DNA of 64,000 nt from Litomosoides sigmodontis (Eukaryota; Nematoda; Chromadorea; Rhabditida; Onchocercidae): positions 1,865,001-1,929,000 of the forward strand of contig OY718807.1 of assembly GCA_963070105.1 (NCBI GenBank), written 5' to 3'. Both the position numbers and the translations under genes were made by a program. The notes beneath the pieces are model-generated. The model was not told the DNA's origin. It made no database searches and saw only the letters and a list, made by a program, of their open reading frames with translations. Positions 28,340 through 41,132 of the stretch are shown here, in pieces. Each line of letters begins with the position of its first letter. The first letter of the stretch is position 1.

Positions 28340-28551
28340 GGAAGAAAAAGTTAAACCGAAATTTTCTAAGTGCTACTTCATCAATAGCTGCACAGTCAAC
28401 ATCAACTGCAAATTACTTGAAGCTAATACAGTCTGTAATCAAATATCCGGAGACTGTTGCTAGCAACGAATCCGGTAATGTTAACAATGTAATTGAAAAT
28501 GGTACCGGAACAAGGCAATCCGTTACGGATGATGAGACGGATGATGAGTAG
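28340..28551 (+). CDS. Orphan terminal coding exon, possibly an alternative 3' end of the zinc-finger gene
   Basis: After the acceptor CCTTGCAG the frame reads 69 residues to a TAG at 28549-28551. It starts with a basic stretch (Lys-Lys-Lys-Leu-Asn-Arg) and ends in an acidic tail (Thr-Asp-Asp-Glu repeats), Ser/Thr-rich between. Codons look normal for the window. An AATAAA signal at 28655-28660 sits about 105 nt past the stop. The exon needs an upstream exon ending in phase 1. The zinc-finger exons ending at 19561, 20133 and 20937 all do, so a splice from 20937 would replace the short tail at 21684-21857. Alternatively it closes an unseen gene. No known domain. Confidence 0.5.
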
Positions 28552-29475
28552 GCAATAGCAATGAATTTTAACAGTTAGTTATTATTATTTCCTCTCTATT
28601 TTTCTTCCATTTAATACCAAACAATTTATTTTTTTTTGCAATTTTTTTAAATGCAATAAATTTAGTTTTTTATATTTTAACAAGATACTTGAAACTTTAA
28701 TGATTCTTGAACTGCAATTTAAAATTCTGCACTTTATTTTTTCAATTTTACAGTAAGAGTAATTACACGCTTAAGTAGAAAGATGAAGCTTTAGACAGGA
28801 ATGGTGAAATTTTTTGCGTATTTCTTTTCAGATGTGCTTTTAGCGAAATCAAAATTTGCATATGGCAGTGATTTGTAGAGAAACAAGAAGAACGAAAATG
28901 CATTCCGGAAGATCGTATAGTTCTCTCCTGGAACTTTTCACAAATTTCATCCATTAATTTTCTTCTTTCATCCTTCTGAAGTGCTAGTACGATGGACTGG
29001 AGGTAGAGAGAAAGTGCGGTACAAGGAATGAGGATTCATTAAAAAGCGATCGATCATCACACATCCATCCCTCATTAACAACTTCTCATCATCAATTTGT
29101 TTCTTGAAAATATTCGGAAAAATAATTCGACCAGTAAATTTTAAATTTTAATAATAGCGTTTTTTTATTACTCGAAATTAAGAAATAGTAAGAAGTAGAT
29201 GAAAAGATTTTAACAGATTCGAAAACCGATTCTACATTTAATCGTTTAAGAACAAACGAATGACATTTTCCTCACTTTCATAAATTTCTTTTCGCAAATA
29301 ATTTTGAAAACAAAAAGTGGAAGAAGCCGTAATAAGTGTAAATCTAGCATACAGTATAGTCTTATCATATATGTGTTAAATCAGGAAAGAAGAAAAAGAA
29401 ACTTATCATCGCTTTAATTTTATTTCTCTTTTTTTTTAAACTTTGATTAGAATAATAAATTTTTGTGCCTCTGCC

Positions 29476-29519
29476 ATCGAGAACAGTCTCTGATCTCGAT
29501 AGGTCTTCATGTGAAGACC
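29476..29519. other. Adjacent pair of perfect hairpins
   Basis: ATCGAGA (29476-29482) pairs with TCTCGAT (29494-29500) around an 11-nt loop. It is followed at once by GGTCTTCA (29502-29509) pairing with TGAAGACC (29512-29519). The stretch is less AT-rich than its surroundings. It could be part of a structured RNA or a terminator-like element; no family is recognised. Confidence 0.4.
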
Positions 29520-31617
29520 GTCAGCTATTCAACTGTTTTCCAACTCTCTTCAAATTTTCCAAATTCCTACTTTGATAATTCGAAAACAAAAGAAAAAAAA
29601 AGGTTTTTTTTTTGCATTTAATACCAAAAATGTCAAAAATTTCACATATTAAAATACCGCAATTATTCAGACTTTTAAAAGTTAAATTTTGCAAAAAATC
29701 GAACAAAATGAAAATGAAATTAGAGTTAAGTTATAGCAAAAGCAAACAAAGCACTTGAATAGCAACAACACGGATATTCGCGGTGGCAGAGACACTTTCT
29801 TTTTTTGCATAGCTCAAAATCTCTTTCTTTCCCTTCGCTCTCTTTTTGCCGTAAGAAAATCATTCACTTTTTCTCTTTTTGCTTTTCTCTCTAACTTTCA
29901 AGTTTTGCTTTTTTATTTGAAACTTTCCTTCCTTTGATGAATGATTGTTACAAAAATAAAAATGCGACAGCAATTTCTGTTGTTGAAATTTTAGCAGAAG
30001 GAAGAATGATTTCATAATTTTTCGTTGATGTAATTTCACTATGAATAACTTGTTAGGTTGTCGCATCGATTTCTCTCGCTGCTTTTTTTTCCATTCAAAA
30101 TAAAATTAATTGCAATTTAGATGATTTTGTAAAAGTGCACGAATTGTTATTATTATGTTAAATTCATTTTTTTTTTTGTTAATTTTTTAGAAGCAAAAAG
30201 AAAATGGGCAAAATTAGTTGTCGTAGTTTTTTGTTTTGCTTTTCGATGACAATAAAAGGATAAATTATTGTAATGTGATAATTGAATTTACAATTAGCTC
30301 CTTTTTCGATTTGTGTAAATTTTCATGACATGAAGGAGAAGAAAAAGAAGGAAGGAAATGGAGTTGGAAATGGAAACGATTTATTTTGCCCATGAGAAGA
30401 TGCTGTAATTCTTCTTTTCTTTAATTAAAATTTTTACTCTTTTTTTTCTTTCATTTATTCGTTTTGCCATATTTTTTTTTTTTGAAATTGAAATAATTAT
30501 TGTTTGATAATCAAACGATTTTTTCTCTCCCTCATTCTCTCTCTTTCCCGTTCATCTTCTACGTCATGCGCTCTCGATTCTTTTAAATGATAATGATAAT
30601 TAAAATGTCTTTCACATTCATTTATCGAAAAACGAAAATTTTATTTATTTTATTTTATTTTTAAATATATTTTTTTAAATTATTTGTAAGGATATTTGCT
30701 AGTGTTTTCTTTGTCGTTTATTCACTTTGAATTTTTCTTTATTTATTTTACAAAATTTAATTAGCTTTGATATAGATATTTAACTAGAAAGACATCCAAT
30801 GTTTTTTTTTTCTTTTTTTCCACTCTTAAATTATTCGTCGAAGTGAAATGTAGCCGCACTGTTACTTATGTCAATTCTTTTTTGATAATAGAAATTTCAG
30901 TTAGAAATGCTTTTTTTTGTGGAAATGGCTGAATTTTGTTGTGAAATATTTAAGAGTTAAAATTTTTCCATAATTTCACTAAATAAGATATTAATTTACT
31001 TTTTTTTCCTTTTTATGACCGAAATTATTACTGCTAGGAGGGAGGCAGAAGTAAAAATTCAATCGAATAATAAGTTCCAGATTTTGAACATTTATTAGCT
31101 GAGTGTTGAATAATTTAGGAAACGTAGGTAAATTCAGAATACAATTATGCTTTGGCGACGATCAAAATTCAGCTTGAAAAAATTTTAATTTTCCTCCTAA
31201 TGAAAATATTTTGCTTTCAATTGGACAATTATTGTAAGTATAATATTTTCAGTGCAAATGTTTCAGTTTTTTTTAATTTTTGATATTATTCTCTTATAAT
31301 TTGTTTCCATTCTCTCAGTGGCATTTTAAAATTGAATAAGTAAAATAGAAGAAACTAAGGAGGGAAGACTATGAGAGAAATTGATAAAAAAACACAAAGG
31401 CTTTTTTTTTGTGGGTCAGCAGTGGTGATAAATAATTACAATAAAAGTTCATTTGCAACAGTTTTAGCAAAATTTTTCATTTTATGATCACAACACTAAT
31501 GTTGTCTTTTCGCTCTCTCTCTCTCTCTCTCTTTCTTCCTTCCTTCTTTCTCTTCATTATTATTTTGAAATTTTTGCATCTCATTTCTAGTGATTGCCAA
31601 ATCTTGAATCGATCTAT

Positions 31618-31618
<1 letters not shown>

Positions 31619-31679
<61 letters not shown>
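31619..31679. repeat. TA dinucleotide microsatellite
   Basis: About 30 pure TA units. Confidence 0.95.
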
Positions 31680-31683
<4 letters not shown>

Positions 31684-33961
31684 CGATAATTATATACAAC
31701 AGTTAATTAGCAATTCAGAGTTTTTTTTGTGAGAAGCAAGTCAACATTGTTATGATTCTTTTCTTCCTCTCTCTCTCTCTCTCTCTTTCTCTTATTTTAA
31801 TTTTCTAACATTTGAAATGGTCTCTTTCATTAAAATTCTTTTATAATGGAATTTCATTTCAGTTCGATTTGTTTTTTTTCCTTAATGCTTTTTTTCCGCA
31901 AGCTCTTCTAAAAGAATATGTTTGTAAGTGCAATAGCATTCATTACTTTTACTCAAATGATGGAGACACGTTATTCAATTCTAGTATTGCAACGTGTAAC
32001 ATACAGTACTTTATCATACCCGTTGACCTTCACTAATTCAAGTTAAACTGACATTAACTATCAATTTTTCTTATATGTTAATTATGTATATCATCTTTCT
32101 AATAGAGTAAATATATCGAGATATCATATCTATTTCCTAATCCTTGAAATATTTGTAGTAGTAAATTTAAAGCTTTTTAAATTTCATTTAGTTTTGAATG
32201 GCTTGAAATTGCACATACAGAAATGACAAATTTTTTTGACTAAAATGATTTTTGTAATTTATTTGATTTTAGCTTTGGAAGCATTAATGAGAAGCAAGCA
32301 TGTACGTTTGGTAATTAAGGATATATGAGGAAATAGTGTAATCAATGAAAAGTTCCATAAATTATGGTTTTCTCAATTTTAAATGTTCTTAACCCTTTTT
32401 GCTTCTTTTCTAAGCCCACGATAGCCCGTTTAAATGATTCGTTCTTTTGTAAAATTTAAGCGCATTTGAATAATTTATTCTTACGAAATGCTTCATACTT
32501 ACATGTCTGTCAACTGAAGTATGACTGTGTTAATTGCAGTTATTGCTATTATTTGGAATAATTATAGCTTGCACAGATGCTAATTAATTATCAAACAGAT
32601 TTCAGTCTTTGGGAACACCCAGATAATTTAGAATATTTCGAAAAGCTAAAATCAGCCGTCAAATCGTGCTTTCAACTGATTTGTTAAATTTTTATTCCTT
32701 AATCAATTGAATCGACAACAAATAAATTTAGATTACTATCTTTAAAATTTTTTTACTGAAATAGGAGTTTTCGAGAAAGAAATTAGAATGAACTTGTTTT
32801 GCTGCTTAATTTTTAATTAAAATTGAGTTGAATTTTTCCGGAAGCTAAAAAACTGAAAAAGTGTGTATGCACTTCGTTACGATATTGTTTTTTTTTTGTA
32901 TGCTTAATTCTATCCAGTGATACGACGTGTTATTCGAATTCAAAATCATGATTTTTTCTTTATCGTGATTGTTCATCTTATTTTAAAATTCAAAGTTATC
33001 ATCTGTGAAATTTCAAATTGTCTTTCTTAAATCTTTTTTTTTTTGGAAATTTTTTTTTTGTTTTTTGAACTGTATTACTGCAAATGTGAAATAATGTGCC
33101 TTGTTCGCTCATTTCTCTAACTGTTACACTTTGTTGCCTCTGTCGCATTTTCAATTTCTTTTGCTACAGTAAATGTGAACTTTGATCGCTGAGAAGAAAT
33201 TCTCGAATACTTTCTCTCTCATATTATTGCCATAGATTTTGATTTTATAAATTTATAATTCAATAATAGCTACAAAACATTTTGGAGGCAATTATTTCTC
33301 AAAATCTTTGTTATCGTAGTAGCCACGCAAAAAAAAAAATCAATCTCAATTTTGCAATAGAAACAAATCAATTGCTATAAATTTCCGTCAAATTTTTCCT
33401 CTCTCACAAATCCTCTCTCACAGATATCATGAATGAGATGGATCATGAAGAATCTGTGCGATCCACTCTCATACAATTATCTTCTTATTCTAAATTGGTG
33501 AAGCATAATAGTATGATAAGATCATAGCAATAATCACTGATAACATATGGTAGTGTGCATTAGAAGACAAACTATAAAGTAAGTGTATTGGAATTGAAAT
33601 TTTTAATTTAACCTAAACGTTACTACGCTAAATGAATTAGCTCTTTCGCTTTTGTTTGAGAAGTTGTTGAATGCCTAAAATACGTTTCAGTGTGCCATTT
33701 TATGAAATGGTGCCAATTAATGCTAAAAATGATATTCGTTATCTATATTTTATGAAACATCTCATCAATATTGATTTCATTCTTTTGATTATTTGTTTAT
33801 GCAAAAATAAATCTTTTCTTTTTCATTTTGAATAAATGTTAATTCAGTTCTTCATTTCCAAGCAAACTTTACTACTTTTCAACAAGTTTAATGAGAAATA
33901 AATGAAATACAAACATCGTTTTACGAGAAATAAATGAAATGCAAACAATGAAATACAAACA

Positions 33962-34600
<639 letters not shown>

Positions 34601-34681
34601 TTTTTGATTATTTATTATTAGGGATATGATAGTAATGGAGTACCTTAAGCACCAGTACCATCAATAATACTGATAATAATA

Positions 34682-35083
34682 ATGACAACAATGGTAATAG
34701 CGAGTAGTAGCAGTAATGATAATGACGAAATTATAAATGTTCAGTTCAATTTCCAGTTAATACGATTTGTAGAACGAAAGCGGACAGTTCACGCTTACAT
34801 TGAAATGAATGCGACATTTGACATCGCAATGAAAAGACCGCACGGCTATCGCCCGATACTTACTACCATTAAAGAAAACACTTGTAGTGTGCGTGAGGAA
34901 TTTCAGAACTTACTATTACACATGGAATTTCCATGCAGTCAATCACTCAGTATTCTTTGCAATTTGCTATGCAAATTCATTCATTTTCGCATCTTTCATT
35001 CAAATGAGAAAGTTCACAGTGTTGTTGACCGCAAGAGCTCCTCAACTGCAGCACTATTTATTGCATCTTTTTTTTGCAATTGA
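34682..35083 (+). CDS. Unrecognised 133-codon open frame, doubtful
   Basis: An ATG-to-TGA frame just after the second TTA array. The first 20 residues are Ser/Asn/Asp-rich. The middle (about residues 25-75) has mixed composition with ordinary codons, and the rest is hydrophobic. No signal peptide, domain or repeat is recognised, and no splice signals demand it. It could be a chance frame in slightly GC-richer DNA. Confidence 0.15.
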   Translation: MTTMVIASSSSNDNDEIINVQFNFQLIRFVERKRTVHAYIEMNATFDIAMKRPHGYRPILTTIKENTCSVREEFQNLLLHMEFPCSQSLSILCNLLCKFIHFRIFHSNEKVHSVVDRKSSSTAALFIASFFCN

Positions 35084-35152
35084 AAAAAGGGAGAGAGAGA
35101 GGAAGATGGAAATGTCAATGATCGAGTCACACTTTCTTCCGCGACAGGAGGA

Positions 35153-35156
<4 letters not shown>

Positions 35157-35238
<82 letters not shown>
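35157..35238. repeat. TA dinucleotide microsatellite
   Basis: About 41 pure TA units. Confidence 0.95.
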
Positions 35239-35242
<4 letters not shown>

Positions 35243-36869
35243 AAGGTAATGTATCAATTTAAATAAGAAAATGATGTTAATAAAGGATTGTTCAGAATTT
35301 TTTAGGCTGTGATTGCTGTTTGGATTTGTTGTCCTTATTATCAATTTTGCGTAAAATTATCCATCGAAATGAGATAAAAAATGAGATAAATGAAATCAAC
35401 CTCGCACATATCGTTTCAGCACGGAAGAGATACCTTGTTGAAGTGAAATTTCAATCTCTGCATTCCTTTTATTTTACAGCAAAGATCAACAACTACTGAA
35501 ATTGCAAATGATTTGATTGATTCTTCCATGGGTCAAACCAAATGACGCATTCTAATTCATCAATTAACAAATAATTCGCTTTAAATGACAAATTATGTAC
35601 TCATTCTTCCAATAAGTATCAATTACATATGATTGATTTACTATGTTAAATCATGGTCAAATAAAAATTTTCAAAGTTTTCAAAATTTTCAAAATGTTTT
35701 CAAATTCAACCCTTTTGATTCAATTTTAATAGGCAATGTAAATGTGAATAAAAATCTCCGAGGTCAAATATCAATATCTGTCATGAAGGGAACTGATCTC
35801 AAGAAACTAAAAAATGTTTAGTCTAAGGTAGCGGGTTAAGATTTGATCCAATAGCCTATTCCTTATGATTTCCCAAGTCTGATTCGATGGATTACTAGTT
35901 TGATGCTCTGTTGCACGTGGAAGTTCATGATACCAAATCGTCCCATTAATCCATGTAGTTAATGAGTGACTTATTGAGTCTTTTTTGGAAGTCTTAATAT
36001 TTCAGAAATAATTCCGCTTCACCAAAGCACAATAACTACAGGACAGTGTATTCATGAGTGAAAGCAGTATTTAGCTTCCCATCGCAAATTTTATAAAGTA
36101 ACTGGTAGCAATGTAATACCACATGTTCCTATGCAAACCATACAAGACATGTTAGTTCCATTAATTAGTGCTTGCTTATTGTCATAAATACGAAATTTCT
36201 ATTCTTTATTTCATAGTATCGAAATGTTCCAAATCACTTGTAAATTGACACGCCAAATTACTAAAATGTATAATAAGTTGCCTTTTTAAGACATTGATTT
36301 CAACGATATTAGATATTTTACGACAGCAAGAAATAATACCTCATATACAGGCACAATATGATTACATATCGCTCACTCAATAGTTCAATCTGAATATTTC
36401 AGATCATAAATACCAGATGAATCAAACTCTTACAGTTCTTATCTACACCATATACATAAACATTCTTCCTCTTAATTAGCGCAATATTGCACGACTATTT
36501 AATAAAAAGCATTTCGCAATCCCCCGATAAATTCAGTTTGCTCTCAATCGGCACAGATGAGTGTTACAAAAATTTTGGTGATAACCAAACATATAAAAAT
36601 TAATGAGCAACGATAAAGTGTGGATGACTATGTATATGATGCCAATTCTCATCATTTTGCCTCCCTTCATTGTATCATCAGTATCATTTGCTTTTACCTT
36701 TAATTCAAAAATATGGCAGACAAGAGAAACAACAATGTCACAGTGTAGACAGGCTACATTGAAAAAAAAACCCGCACTTACACACCCTACCAGAACATGT
36801 AGCGTGGGAAAAACTTTAACGTACTAAAACAACGATGCATAACTGCTAAAAGAATGACTTGTTGAAGTA

Positions 36870-39489
36870 TCAAGTGAAAGCTGTTCGTGCTTCTTCGAAT
36901 TTGCTAATTTCAACAATTTTTACCATTTCTCCTTTCTCACCCCCCACTGCAACGATACTTTCAGAATCCGGAGAAAAACGACATATATGAAGACCTCCAA
37001 GGTTCACATTATGCTCCGTAACAAGCTCTAGATCACTGTTGCTTTCTTGCAAGCGCCAAACCTTTAAGAGCTGAAAATTAAATGTCAAGATAAGGTCTCT
37101 GCTTCAATATGAACCAAGAAAGCTATCTGTGTTTGAGTACATTTTGTAATTATCCCTTGTTCTAAAAATTTACTACTGAGAGCTACCAAAATAATTCACC
37201 CCATCTTCGCCACATGTAGACAATAAGTTCTTAGTATAATAACTCTGCACTACGCTACGAGCACCTCCGTTATGCACTTTTTTCGATATAACAGGTTCAT
37301 TTTTACGTGTATCCATATAATAGAATTGGCCTGAAAGAGAAGTGTAATAGCAAAAAAGTTTTCCAATACTCTCTAACACTATAACATAATAGACGACGAT
37401 ATTACACTATCAAAACCAAATTTCAATACATATGTGTAATTATACTTAATGACTGAAAATCTAAGAAAATTTAACTAACCGTTTTCAGTGACGACAAAGA
37501 AATGAAATGGGGAGAAATGATTCCATGTAAGTCGTTCCACTTCACCACCTACTTCCCACTGCTTTGATAAACCATCAAATTTTCTACAATCTGTTAATCC
37601 AACTTGATTTGATAATGTTCCTGTTAAAAGAATAGCCAATTCTGTTGGATGCCACTCCACTGCTTGCACCTTAAAGTTCACAATTACAAGAAATTAGTAA
37701 TCGATCGTAGCAAACAACGGGTTTTTTAAGAGAGATATCAAATATTCACATGAAAATGCCCAAAACTTCAAAAACAAGAATAAAAACCAAAGCCTAGTAC
37801 CATTCCATCGAAATGCGTTGCAATTGTTGCAGGCTTCGTTTCTTCAAGATCCCACAAAATCACGGAACTATCAGCACCTCCAGATGCCAAAACATGCTCT
37901 GTTAAGTGATTCCATGCTAAGGAAAGTACAGCACCAGAATGTTCTTGTGCACTTCCATCACGCTTTTGTCGTTTTCTAAAATGTATCAAAATAAGCTATA
38001 ATTAAACATAATAAGTATGAGATGGTTCACTCTATAAGTCTTCGAAAATTGCTCAGAAAATTGAAAAAAAGTACTTTTTTGACTTTGTTTTGCTGAGTCT
38101 TACCGCGGGCTCCACCGCGTTCACCAGATCTAAATCCCATATACTTATTGATCCGTCAATACTGCCAACAGCCATGAGATTTCCTTTTTTATCGTCGCTT
38201 CCTGGGTCAAAATATATCGACTCCAAACATAAAGGAGGGACATCCAAAATGTAATCATGATGCACATACCAATCATTTTCTGCTTCATTGTATAAATAGA
38301 CTTCCAACGTATATTCATTCTTGAAAAAAGCCAAAATAATTGGAAAGAAACTAAGGATTTCGGCGGGTTCGATTCATTTCAAAACAAAAGGTCAATAAAT
38401 CAAAGCCAAGCCTTAAAAGTGAACGACGGTATTCCATACCTTATAAACTTTAGCAACTGCAACAAGATTATCATCTGATTTAATTTCAAAATCTTCTTGA
38501 TCTTCTTCATCACTATTCACATAAGTCGTTATGTGAGGATCCTCCATAGGCGATGCAAATGTTGTTATTCCAGCCAGAGGATTAGACCTAAATTTTCGTT
38601 TTAAATAGACAAAAAAATAGCTAAAAAGCTGCTTTTATTTTTTATAATATGATATAGTTATGACAGTACAGGCTCAGAGAAAATGTAAATATACATGCCA
38701 CTAGCACCGAGAACATTCTACTTGAATTCCTCGCTTGATTTTTGTTTTTTGCAGTAAATGCATAATTCGGTGTTTCTCACGTGAATGCTCTCATGGTTTT
38801 CAGAACTATCACCCAGTTAGAAGGCAAACTTCCAAATGCACACCTTTCATCATCACTTTTGTCGTATTGATCCAGGTTGTACCTATCACCCACACTTTCG
38901 TCCACTATATCAGGACTTGAACCACGGATACCTCTCTCAAAAAGAAGCAAATGTAAGAAACACTCATGGCATATCCTATTTGAATAATATGGTAAAAAGT
39001 ACTTTAATTCAAAAGTTGTCCGAATTAAACAAAATCTCTACCTGGGTCAAACAGATAAATGAATAAATAAATGAAGAGAATTAGAAAACTGATACCCTGT
39101 GTTGCGTTCCGCCATTAGCTACACCATCTGTGTCAGATAACTCACTAGTTTCCATTTCACCTTCTGAAAATTATTTACTAATCGCTCTGAAGATTACAGA
39201 AAAAATCTGTGAATATCACTTGATCTATCACTCTTCCAATGCCGCAATGATTGCAATGATCATAATCATAGAATGGACCTTTTGTAGCTGAATTTAAAAC
39301 TGTTTCGCTACTAGTCAAAAAGCTCCGCTGAAATCCAAGACAATGTAAAAACCATACCTAATTAGTAAACTTCCTGAAATGTTAACCTTGAATCAAAGTT
39401 CTGATTTCCTCTGACGATAATTTCACCTTATCCGGTACAGTTTTCGGCACTCCACGTTTTATCCATGCTAAGTCTGCTATCAGCGACAT
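36870..39489 (-). CDS. PWP1: PWP1 homologue, WD40 ribosome-biogenesis protein
   Basis: Nine minus-strand exons keep one frame: 39489-39387, 39163-39096, 38935-38844, 38587-38440, 38319-38075, 37975-37801, 37669-37480, 37330-37200, 37070-36870. The product is 450 aa (human PWP1 is about 500). The N-terminus has the PWP1-type start: a Trp near residue 9, then basic and VPDKVKLSSEE-like residues. An acidic linker precedes a WD40 propeller. Visible blade ends include ISIWDLD, a Lys/Arg-rich insert followed by SAQEHSGAVLSLAW, then VILWDLE and a final LLKVWRL. PWP1 is a conserved nuclear/nucleolar protein tied to rRNA production and pre-60S maturation. Exon 3 is needed to restore phase and carries the family's LDQYD-type motif. 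The donor at 38075 was chosen for phase over a stronger GTAAGA at 38103. A TTCCAG lies just before the ATG and could accept SL1. Confidence 0.9.
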
Positions 39490-39634
39490 TTCTATGAGCT
39501 GGAACACGTATGAAAAAGTAACATTACAATACGTTAAGCTTATTGCCTTCAATAAAGAACGTGCCCCGCAAGTGAGTTAATTCCTACTATCTCTCATCAC
39601 TCTCCTAAATCAAACACTTAAATTAGAGACGTAC

Positions 39635-39770
39635 AAAACACCACCACCCCTCACGTCCTACTCCCACTCCTCACGTCCCACACCCACTCACCACGTCCCA
39701 CTCCCACTTCTCACCTCCTCCCTCCCGCTTCCACCACCGCTGCCCCCAACTCCCCCAACAAACCTTATTT
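39635..39770 (+). repeat. C-rich imperfect minisatellite upstream of PWP1
   Basis: About four imperfect copies of a roughly 20-bp unit built on CTCACGTCCCACTCCCA, followed by more CT/CC-rich sequence. It lies 150-280 bp before the PWP1 start, so it could be promoter or 5' UTR. CACGTC recurs in it as an E-box-like core. No function is shown. Confidence 0.7.
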
Positions 39771-40711
39771 GCATCAACAACAACTATCAGCTGATAGCCC
39801 ATATTACCCATCCAAAAATAACTAACAGTATGCAAGAATTCGTTTCAAGACTTTGGAGACTATTAAACAGTTCTAATAAATTCGATCGTTATCAGTGCGA
39901 GTAAGGTTTGTGATTCTGATCAGTGTTTTTTTAACTTTTACCTTTTGCGCTAATATCAGTTCATTCCATCAATTTTTTTTTTACCTTTACAGCTCCCAAA
40001 AGACTATATGAGACGACGATTTGACAGCAAAATGATCGTCGTTACTCAGTTAGTTTGACAGAATGTGAGCATCAAATTTCTTCTCTAAAAAAATTTCATG
40101 CAAAATTGCTACAAATTATTCTAATTAATTAATTATTTTGAGGAAGTAACTGACGTGAATTGACGAAATGAGAATGCACTGATTTGAGTGAATGATGCAC
40201 TGAATCTTATCAGAGTAATCTTAAAACAGATGTTAAACGTCTTCTCAGATAACATAAATGATTGAACAATTTTCATTTCACATTTTATTTCATCACATTA
40301 TCACAAATGATTTGTTTTGAAGTGTTGCTATTTAGTTGATTCTACGGCAGTCAGTGTATCTACGACAGGAAAATACATGTACGTGAAAGTATCTTTGAGC
40401 GTTTTTGAAAAATTAAATTTTATATTTCAGATGTGAATGCATTCGTTGCTTCCTTTTTTTTTCTTCCATGTTATTCAGTCATTGCGCTTTCTTTTCCATC
40501 TAAAAATTGATGATAAATGAAGTAGGAGTTTTTTTTTCTTGTTGCAATCAAATAATGAAATAAGCTTGAAATTTTCCTAATGGAATTAAATCTTTTCTTT
40601 TACGTAAAAGATAAATTTTTGATAAAATTCATCGAATGCTCTACAATAGCTATTTCCAATGAAATTTCCTTTTTAGACAATCACTGAAATTCCGGTAAAA
40701 CGAATGTAATA
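39771..40711. other. Intergenic region between PWP1 and the small peptide gene
   Basis: AT-rich with no coding signal. It holds one perfect 8-bp inverted repeat, ACGACGAT (40013-40020) with ATCGTCGT (40035-40042), in otherwise unremarkable sequence. It should contain the 3' UTR of the minus-strand small gene; no close poly(A) signal was seen. Confidence 0.5.
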
Positions 40712-41132
40712 CTAGTTTTGAGGGAATTTAAACAGAGAAACCGGATTCGATGGTTGTGATTGTTGTGGTACAGCGTAGTTTCCGGCATCCGGTAAATTAG
40801 ATAAGCGAATAATCTCATAGAGGACATATCCGACAATCAATAACTGAAACATTTCTTCTTCAGCAAACGCATACGACCATTAGCTGATGGAAAATCTGCG
40901 TGCAATAACGAACTGCAATTTTGTTTTAATCTTTTAACTTGACGAATTACAAATTTGCATGCCATGAAAAATCTTTCCCTCATTAGCTCACATCGTTTAC
41001 GATCAGTTGATTTTTATGCATAAAATGAAACGGAAAATGAAAAAGAAATGAGGAGGTGGAAGAAAAGAAAAATTTACATATCGTTCGTTCGATATTGTCA
41101 ATCAGTGAAAGTGATACGATCGTTTTCAGCAT
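40712..41132 (-). CDS. Probable 48-residue membrane or secreted peptide, two exons
   Basis: Exon 1 41132-41118 (five codons) and exon 2 40843-40712. An ideal TTTTTCAG acceptor lies one base before the ATG, as expected for SL trans-splicing; exon 2 follows a TTTCAG acceptor. The joined N-terminus, MLKTILLIVGYVLYEIIRL, is one hydrophobic segment that could be a signal peptide or signal anchor. The rest is polar and Pro/Gln-rich (Asn-Leu-Pro-Asp-Ala-Gly, then Pro-Gln-Gln-Ser-Gln-Pro-Ser-Asn-Pro). The codons are markedly GC-richer than the flanks. Alternatives: translation of exon 2 alone from the ATG at 40852 (46 aa, starting MFQLL), or a terminal exon of a larger gene. No family recognised and no Cys residues are present. 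Confidence 0.45.

Noticed and set aside
36603..36827. 74-codon plus-strand frame with a hydrophobic N-terminus, convergent with PWP1
   Set aside because: It lies where the PWP1 3' UTR is expected, has no domain or splice support, and its second half is Lys/Thr-rich without pattern.
38735..39066. Plus-strand frames opposite PWP1
   Set aside because: Shadows of PWP1 exon 3 and its introns, whose minus-strand frame matches the family.
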